Made by a program: the position numbers and the translations under genes
The notes under the pieces: model-generated
What the model was told of the DNA's origin: nothing
Databases searched by the model: none
Seen by the model: only the letters and a program-made list of their open reading frames with translations
Shown here: positions 56,345 to 64,000 of the stretch, one piece after another
How the letters are laid out: each line of letters starts with the position of its first letter
Position numbering within the stretch: position 1 is the first letter of the stretch
Assembly (NCBI GenBank): GCA_938017675.1
Contig: CALIJB010000004.1
Location: 83,173 to 147,172 of the forward strand
Direction: 5' to 3'
From: an uncultured Candidatus Saccharibacteria bacterium
Lineage (GTDB): Bacteria > Patescibacteriota > Saccharimonadia > Saccharimonadales > Saccharimonadaceae
Length of the DNA: 64,000 nucleotides

Positions 56345-56938
56345 TTACTTGGATTTACCGAATATTAGGACGCGAATGTAATCGTAAATCAAGCCGATAA
56401 CCCACCCTAAAACGAAGGTGGCAATGGTCTCTGTGCCAGATAGCGAATATCCGAAGTGCTTAGCGACTAAATATATACCAGCTGTAAGGATAAAAGCTAC
56501 AGCTGACCCTGACAATATGGCATTAGGACGTGCTACAGTATTACCAATCACTTCGCTGCTCTTTTCGACGGCGGGGTTATGAATAACTTTACTGAAAGTT
56601 CTGCTGGCAGGTGACATTTCGGATTGAATCTCGGTCATAGTCTTGTCGAAGGCGGCTTTGCGCTCTTGTTTAGAGGTAGGGCCGCGGCGTTTCTTCTCTG
56701 GACTGACTTCATTGGTTTTTATTTTGTTTTCTTTACGTTCTTGGGCGATTTCTCTAGCTTGGTTTAAGGCTTCATGGCGTGCTTTTTTCAGCTGTTCCTG
56801 AGAGGCTTCAGAGCTAGCTTCTTTCTCTGTTTTATTTTTAGCGTTAATATTCTCTTGAGTTTTCCGATGGATTACTTCAGAGCTAGTGTACTGCTCTTTA
56901 TGCTTATCGCTAAGTGATGGTATTTTTTCATTATTCAT
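56345..56938 (-). CDS. Hypothetical membrane protein, 197 aa
   Basis: The N-terminal half is highly charged and probably coiled (ENINAKNKTEKEASSEASQEQLKKARHEALNQAREIAQERKENK). Two C-terminal hydrophobic helices (AILSGSAVAFILTAGIYLVAKHF; TIATFVLGWVIGLIYDYIRVLIF) anchor it. Unknown function. It converges on the ATPase gene with 10 nt between the stops. Confidence 0.72.
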   Translation of the reverse strand: MNNEKIPSLSDKHKEQYTSSEVIHRKTQENINAKNKTEKEASSEASQEQLKKARHEALNQAREIAQERKENKIKTNEVSPEKKRRGPTSKQERKAAFDKTMTEIQSEMSPASRTFSKVIHNPAVEKSSEVIGNTVARPNAILSGSAVAFILTAGIYLVAKHFGYSLSGTETIATFVLGWVIGLIYDYIRVLIFGKSK

Positions 56939-56977
56939 TGATAGCTACCTCATCTTTGTTTTATATAATCTTATAGT

Positions 56978-58636
56978 TTATATAGTGCCTGAGTTAAAAT
57001 CTCGACGGATTAAGCGGACTTCCTTTTTCAGCTGACGCGATCGTGCGTAGAAGAATGCGACAACAGCGAAGGTGATTCCGGCAAATAGCATGTTTTCGCC
57101 AGGTCCGGTGTGTGGAAGTTGAGCAACAGTTTGTTCAATTGCTTGCTTTTGTGCCGGACAGTCTACATTAATGGTCACGGAATTGCCGAAAGTATTGGTC
57201 ATCTTGCAGTCGTATGAATTAGGGTTGCCGGTGCCAGTGGCTTTTGGCGAGATCGTGCTTTGGAGCTTCATGCTGAATACGCGAGTTTGAGTTTCACCAG
57301 GCTTTAGCGTGATTTTTGGCCATACCAATAGAGTTTCTGTGTCTTGGCTGCCAGAGGTGTCCTTGGTTAAGGTAGCTCCTCCTTTGTTTTCTAGCGAAGC
57401 ATATTGGAGGACGTCGGCGAGATTCTCGGTGATGGTGTAATCGGTAGCTTTCAATCCTTTGTTGGTAACAGTAATCTTGTAAATAATTTGATCAGACGCC
57501 TTGGCGGTAGTTGTCGAAGCATCGGCGTTGCCTTGCGAGGTGTTTTGGGCGGTTTTTGTTTGAATGATATCTTCTTTACACTTAGCATCTTTTATCCACA
57601 AAGTTGTGTCGCCTGGACATGGTTGGCAGTTAGGATCTGTGGCAAGCAAGGCAGGATTTTGCGGACACTTAGCTGGCTCTACAATCTGAAATTCCTTGGT
57701 ACAGCTATCACTAGTACGGTCGCCTAGAGATGTTTTCAAGATAGCTTTAACTGTATATTTACCAGCTACAGTTTCTTTGTCGGTGACAGTTCGAGTCTTG
57801 CTTTCGATGGTTTTTAATTGTTTACCATCTCGATAGACAACAAATCTATAACCGGTAATTGAAGCGCCATTGCTGGTGTTACCGGAGGCGGTGTATTGGT
57901 AGGTATTCTTGTTGTTAACGATTGCTAGCGATGAACATACTGCGACAGGGTCAGCTTTGCACCTCGGGTCGTTCGCAGGCAGGTTAGTCTTGCCAGGGAC
58001 GGTGCACATCGGAGTATAGCAATTTGGATAGGTCCCTGATTGTCCAGGAGGGCAAGCGGGAGCTGGCGGGACGGTTAGTGTAATTAGGTTACCGCAGCTG
58101 CGCATAATTCCGAACCACATTCCTGTCTTTGATGAACGAGCAACGTAGGCTGAATAAGCGCCTGAATTACCCCAAAGCCGCTGCGGTCTGTAATAAAACG
58201 TTCGCGTACCACCGCCAGTTTTTACGGTGTAGCCGCCTTCACCTTGGCTTGCACCGAATACAGGTTTCATGCCCCAAGAATATAAGCCTTCGTTGCTCCT
58301 GTGATACTCCAAATTATTACCAGCTTGGTCAATATCGCTGCGAGAAATGCCGACAGCATCGTAGAGGTCACGGATATTGTTGACGTTGCTGTCATAGGTG
58401 CTTAGTAAGGCTTGCTTACTCCATACGCCGCCATAAACCATATCAGTAGCGTCGGCAGCGGTAGCTGGCTCTGGTGCCTGAAATACGGCAAAAAACTGTA
58501 CAATGAGCGCAAAAGCTGTAAAAATAAGTCCTAATCTGCGCACCGATTCTTCTTTGCGTAACCGTTTTGCATAAAAACCTAATTGTCCGACTAATGCGGG
58601 GCTAAAGGCGAGATTTGATACTAGCTTTCTAAACAT
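56978..58636 (-). CDS. Sortase-type (LPxTG) surface protein with DUF11-like domain
   Basis: A 552-aa exported protein. The hydrophobic helix LGLIFTAFALIVQFFAVFQ (about 36-54), followed by PATAA, acts as signal or start anchor. Residues about 60-190 form an unknown domain, with many cysteines in CxPGQSGTYPNC and CPQNPALLATDPNCQPCPGD units. Residues about 370-500 match the DUF11-type adhesin repeat (QIIYKITVTNKGLKATDYTITENLADVLQYASL). The C-terminus has LPHTGPGEN, a membrane helix (MLFAGITFAVVAFFYARSRQLKK) and a basic tail, the sortase signal order, though the tail is 20 residues long. No sortase is seen here. A host-facing adhesin is likely. Confidence 0.8.
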   Translation of the reverse strand: MFRKLVSNLAFSPALVGQLGFYAKRLRKEESVRRLGLIFTAFALIVQFFAVFQAPEPATAADATDMVYGGVWSKQALLSTYDSNVNNIRDLYDAVGISRSDIDQAGNNLEYHRSNEGLYSWGMKPVFGASQGEGGYTVKTGGGTRTFYYRPQRLWGNSGAYSAYVARSSKTGMWFGIMRSCGNLITLTVPPAPACPPGQSGTYPNCYTPMCTVPGKTNLPANDPRCKADPVAVCSSLAIVNNKNTYQYTASGNTSNGASITGYRFVVYRDGKQLKTIESKTRTVTDKETVAGKYTVKAILKTSLGDRTSDSCTKEFQIVEPAKCPQNPALLATDPNCQPCPGDTTLWIKDAKCKEDIIQTKTAQNTSQGNADASTTTAKASDQIIYKITVTNKGLKATDYTITENLADVLQYASLENKGGATLTKDTSGSQDTETLLVWPKITLKPGETQTRVFSMKLQSTISPKATGTGNPNSYDCKMTNTFGNSVTINVDCPAQKQAIEQTVAQLPHTGPGENMLFAGITFAVVAFFYARSRQLKKEVRLIRRDFNSGTI

Positions 58637-58738
58637 TTTGCTTACCTTTTTGTGTTATTTTGAGATATATTTTCCTCTCTTTTATAATATCATACTTATG
58701 GCAACCGCAGCAATACCTTGAATGAACAATTTTTTTTA

Positions 58739-58747
58739 TGGTATAAT
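58739..58747 (+). promoter_or_regulatory. Extended -10 promoter of gyrBA
   Basis: TGG TATAAT, with TTGAAT 18 nt upstream. Leader of about 45 nt with GGGAG before the ATG. Confidence 0.65.
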
Positions 58748-58780
58748 GTAGGTATTAATAGACAAGCTGAGCGACTGTAA

Positions 58781-60787
<2,007 letters not shown>

Positions 60788-63340
60788 ATGGACGAGAAGA
60801 AGGATAGGAATATGAAACCAGAGTCAAAAAAACCAGTCGAAGGCGAGATTATCGAGCAGGCTAACGACGTCAGCCATTCAAAGTCTGTCGAAATTCGAAC
60901 AGTAGAAGATGTCATGGAGGATAGCTTCATCCGGTATTCAATGTCGGTCATCGTTGATCGTGCTTTACCGGACGTACGCGATGGTATGAAGCCAGTTCAT
61001 CGTCGTATCGTATACGTGATGGATAAAATGGGTATCGGGCCGACAGCTAAGACCGTGAAAAGTGCGCAGATTGTCGGTGAAGTAATGGGTAAATACCATC
61101 CGCACGGCGACAGCTCAATTTATGATGCGATGGTACGTATGGCTCAAGATTGGGTGGAGCGCTATCCGTTGGTTCAGGGCCAAGGTAACTTTGGTTCAAT
61201 GGACGGCGACCCGCCAGCAGCTATGCGTTATACCGAAGCAAAAATGACTCGGGTGTCAGAGTCGCTTTTGGCAGATATTGATAAAGAGACGGTTGATTTT
61301 CGCGATACATATGACTCTACGCGCCAAGAACCGATTGTTTTGCCTGCTAAATTGCCGAATTTACTGTTGAATGGGCAAGTTGGTATTGCTGTTGGTATGG
61401 CAACTAATATTCCGACGCATAATCTAGGCGAGGTGGTTGATGCAACGGTTACGCTGATTGATAATCCGGAAGCAACGCTTGATGACCTTATGAGGTGTAT
61501 CAAGGGGCCAGATTTCCCAACTGGCGCGGTGGTTTATGGCGGCGCGCCGATGCGCCAAGCTTATGCGACCGGTCGCGGCAGTGTGACGATACGGGCGGTG
61601 GCAAATATTGAAGAAACCAAACGCGGCCGTCATCAAATTATAGTTTCTGAGATGCCTTATGGCGTGAATAAAGCAACGCTTATCGAAAAAATTGCCGATT
61701 TGGTGCACGAGAAAAAGATTACGGCGATTAGCGCTTTGCGCGATGAGTCGGCTCGCGGTAATGTGCGAGTAGTTATTGAGCTCAAAAAAGACTCCTATCC
61801 GAAGAAAGTACTTAACCAATTATACAAATTGACGGCGTTACAGACTAACTTTCATTACAATATGCTAGCTTTGGTGCCAAGCGCTGATGATGCGACACGT
61901 CTGCAGCCGCGCGTTTTAGGTTTGCATGATATTCTGAATGAGTTTATCAAACATCGCCGCCAAGTGGTACGCCGCCGCACAGAGTACGAGCTACGCAAGG
62001 CTAAGGAGCGAGCGCATATTCTGGAAGGTTACAAAATTGCACTGGACAATATCGACGAGGTAATTAGAATCATCCGGGCTAGCAAGACGCAAGATGAAGC
62101 CGAAAAGGCGCTCATCGAAAAGTTCTCGCTGAGCGTTATCCAGGCCAAGGCGATTCTGGCAATGCAATTGCGCCGGCTGACGGGTCTAGAACGCGAAGCT
62201 ATCGAGAATGAGCTAGCTGAGTTAATGAAAAAGATCGCGTATTTTGAAAAAGTTTTGGCTGACGAAAACGAAATCCTTCGCATCATCAAAGAGGAGTTGC
62301 TAGAAATTAAAGATAAATATGGCGATGACCGTTGTAGTAAAATTATCAACACCGAAGTCGGTAAGTTTAGCGATGAAGAACTAATCCCAGAAGAGGATAC
62401 TGTTGTACTGTTGACAACGGAAAATTACATTAAGCGCACCTTGGCCAGCGATTATCGTCGTCAAAACCGCGGCGGTAAGGGTAAACGCGGTATGACCACT
62501 AAAGAGGAAGACGTTATTGATCAGCTAGTACCAGCTGGAACACATGATTGGCTGCTGTTTTTCACGAACAGGGGTAGAGTGTTTCGTCTGAAGGCCTACG
62601 AAGTGCCGGCAGCTAGCTTAGCGGCGAAGGGCGTAGCAGCGGTCAATTTATTGCAGCTGCAGCCAGAGGAAAAAATTACTTCAATTATCAATCTAGCTAA
62701 AGATGTAAATGTTGATGAAGGTTATCTATTTATGGCGACGACCAAGGGTACAGTCAAGAAGACAGCGATTGCTGACTATTCAAATATTCGCACCAATGGT
62801 TTAATTGCTATTAATTTGGATGAAGGCGATGAGCTGCGTTGGATCAAGCAAACTACTGGCAAGAACGATGTGATTATCTCGACTTCAGCTGGACAAGCGG
62901 TTCGCTTTAGCGAGGAGGAGTGTCGTCCGATGGGACGTGCTGCTCGCGGTGTGCGTGGTGTGCGACTACGAACGGACGATAGTGTTGTAGGTATGGATAT
63001 TGTAACTTCAGCTGATCAAAAATTGCTGGTGATGAGCGCAAACGGGTTCGGCAAAGTAACCAAGGTAGCTAATTTTCCGAGTCACCGCCGCGGCGGCGTT
63101 GGTGTGAAGGCTGCTGTTGTTACGGCAAAAACTGGTCCGATAGTTGCTGTTCAAACGCTTGAGAAGGATGCGATTGAGGCAATTATGATTAGTCAAAATG
63201 GACAGACTATCCGAGTGTCGCTTGACGATATTCCAGCACTTGGCCGTACTACTCAGGGTGTTCGAGTGATGCGTATTAATGACGGAGATACAGTTTCGTC
63301 AATGGGGATTATACGTGATACAGACGAAGGAGAAAAATAG
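60788..63340 (+). CDS. gyrA: DNA gyrase subunit A
   Basis: An 850-aa DNA breakage subunit. The active tyrosine is in [11 protein letters not shown], and the quinolone region reads [19 protein letters not shown] with both resistance-related serines intact. The GyrA box is present as [10 protein letters not shown], so it supercoils. The C-terminal beta-pinwheel repeats follow ([44 protein letters not shown]). ATG 60788 follows the gyrB stop directly; ATG 60812 has a better AAGGATAGGA site and may be the real start, making the protein 8 residues shorter. Confidence 0.97.
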   Translation: MDEKKDRNMKPESKKPVEGEIIEQANDVSHSKSVEIRTVEDVMEDSFIRYSMSVIVDRALPDVRDGMKPVHRRIVYVMDKMGIGPTAKTVKSAQIVGEVMGKYHPHGDSSIYDAMVRMAQDWVERYPLVQGQGNFGSMDGDPPAAMRYTEAKMTRVSESLLADIDKETVDFRDTYDSTRQEPIVLPAKLPNLLLNGQVGIAVGMATNIPTHNLGEVVDATVTLIDNPEATLDDLMRCIKGPDFPTGAVVYGGAPMRQAYATGRGSVTIRAVANIEETKRGRHQIIVSEMPYGVNKATLIEKIADLVHEKKITAISALRDESARGNVRVVIELKKDSYPKKVLNQLYKLTALQTNFHYNMLALVPSADDATRLQPRVLGLHDILNEFIKHRRQVVRRRTEYELRKAKERAHILEGYKIALDNIDEVIRIIRASKTQDEAEKALIEKFSLSVIQAKAILAMQLRRLTGLEREAIENELAELMKKIAYFEKVLADENEILRIIKEELLEIKDKYGDDRCSKIINTEVGKFSDEELIPEEDTVVLLTTENYIKRTLASDYRRQNRGGKGKRGMTTKEEDVIDQLVPAGTHDWLLFFTNRGRVFRLKAYEVPAASLAAKGVAAVNLLQLQPEEKITSIINLAKDVNVDEGYLFMATTKGTVKKTAIADYSNIRTNGLIAINLDEGDELRWIKQTTGKNDVIISTSAGQAVRFSEEECRPMGRAARGVRGVRLRTDDSVVGMDIVTSADQKLLVMSANGFGKVTKVANFPSHRRGGVGVKAAVVTAKTGPIVAVQTLEKDAIEAIMISQNGQTIRVSLDDIPALGRTTQGVRVMRINDGDTVSSMGIIRDTDEGEK

Positions 63341-63343
63341 CGG

Positions 63344-63775
63344 ATGGTAGTATCCCCTTATATAATAGCTTTTGCTGTCGGTTGGGCTATGGCGCAGTGC
63401 GGTAAGTATGTCGTTGCTGCTATTAAGATGCGTACCTTGAAAGTGTTTGATCATCTGTACATATCGGGAAATATGCCAAGCGCTCATAGTGCTACGATGA
63501 TGTCGCTAGTATCGATTATCGGTTTGAAAGACGGAGTCGGCAGTGGTTTGTTTGGTTTGGCATTAGCTCTAGCAGCGATTGTGATGTACGACGCATTGAT
63601 GGTACGGCGATCTGTTGGCGAGCAGGGCGAGGCTATCAAGCAAGTTATTGATATCTCGAAATTTGATGTATCGAAGCCGCGTAGCGCTAAGGGACATACC
63701 CCTTTGGAGGTGGTAGTCGGTGCTGTAATTGGCTTACTAGCGGGTATCGTTGTATTTTTAGCTACAAAAAACTAG
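63344..63775 (+). CDS. DUF212 / divergent PAP2 family membrane protein
   Basis: A 143-aa membrane protein of the YuiD type. Motifs YISGNMPSAHSATMMSLVSIIG and GHTPLEVVVGAVIGLLAGIVVFL are retained from PAP2 phosphatases; about three or four helices. Probably handles a lipid phosphate. AAGGAG before the ATG; it follows gyrA by 3 nt. Confidence 0.9.
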   Translation: MVVSPYIIAFAVGWAMAQCGKYVVAAIKMRTLKVFDHLYISGNMPSAHSATMMSLVSIIGLKDGVGSGLFGLALALAAIVMYDALMVRRSVGEQGEAIKQVIDISKFDVSKPRSAKGHTPLEVVVGAVIGLLAGIVVFLATKN

Positions 63776-63785
63776 CGATAAGGTG

Positions 63786-63814
63786 TTGACTTGATTAGGT
63801 TAGAGCGCTACAAT
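63786..63814 (+). promoter_or_regulatory. rRNA operon promoter
   Basis: TTGACT at 63786-63791, exactly 17 nt, TACAAT at 63809-63814. The leader of about 125 nt contains GTCTA/TAGAC (about 63911-63928) and GCTTC/GAAGC (about 63929-63942) hairpins before the mature 16S end. Confidence 0.8.
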
Positions 63815-63945
63815 AGTGAACAGTCTGGTTGCGAGAGGTAAACTTACAAATTGCATCTTAGCAGTCAGGTTAAGTAATTTAACAATTTGATTGTGCAATT
63901 ATCATCGTCAGTCTATTTTTGAGTAGACGCTTCAAATGAAGCATC

Positions 63946-64000
<55 letters not shown>

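Overview
The window looks like a chromosomal segment of a reduced-genome bacterium of the Patescibacteria/CPR type, most likely Candidatus Saccharibacteria (TM7). This is an inference from several things: tightly packed housekeeping genes, a complete type IV pilus locus with almost no metabolism, TGA used as a normal stop codon, unknown-function surface and secretion proteins, and a 16S rRNA gene that begins at the right edge (about 63946). No 16S comparison was possible here.

Layout. 1-4.1 kb: the tail of rpsO, then an accessory block (low-complexity protein, GNAT acetyltransferase, NUDIX hydrolase and a three-gene minus-strand cluster with a PD-(D/E)XK-like protein) between rpsO and pnp. 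4.1-13 kb: pnp, a proline-rich membrane protein, a family 4-like uracil-DNA glycosylase, an Rrf2 regulator with a palindromic operator followed by a YhgE/Pip-like exporter, and RNase J. 13.0-14.2 kb: a 1168-bp insertion flanked by 28-bp direct repeats at the 3' end of the RNase J gene, carrying one frameshifted gene. 14.2-23.9 kb: ftsK, pheA, an unknown exported protein, rpsF-ssb-rpsR-efp, a beta-lactamase-like cell-wall protein, tlyA and ychF. 24-35.6 kb: type IV pilus genes (pilM, N, O, B, T, C, a major pilin, prepilin peptidase and four pseudopilin-like proteins). 35.6-46.3 kb: a Xer recombinase, ndk, four tRNAs, a parvulin-like foldase, a GT2 glycosyltransferase, thrS behind a T-box leader, miaA and rpmB. 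46.3-52.4 kb: an RNA-rich stretch with an M50 protease, a 6S-like RNA candidate, RNase P RNA, infC-rpmI-rplT, comM, tmRNA, an AT-rich gap and a large structured RNA candidate behind a strong promoter. 52.4-58.6 kb: a VirD4/TraD-like ATPase with small partners and a sortase-type surface protein. 58.8-64 kb: gyrB, gyrA, a DUF212 protein and the rRNA promoter and start of 16S.

Cross-cutting signal. A large share of genes have no Shine-Dalgarno sequence. Instead they carry an (often extended, TGC/TGG) -10 box whose last base lies exactly 6 nt before the ATG, so the predicted transcript begins at the start codon. I count nine exact cases and five near cases. These leaderless starts correct several gene starts and locate the 5' end of the broken gene in the insertion. 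Genes with strong AAGGAGG sites (ribosomal proteins, ndk, thrS, comM neighbours) form a second class.

How the genes work together. Pili (PilB/T motors, PilC platform, PilD processing, XerC elsewhere), the LPxTG-type surface protein and the VirD4-like ATPase fit the host-attached life known for this phylum. RNase J, PNPase, RNase P, tmRNA and the 6S-like RNA cover RNA turnover and quality control. The main candidates for something undescribed are the 52.1-52.4 kb structured RNA, the short insertion at the RNase J 3' end, and the leaderless promoter architecture.
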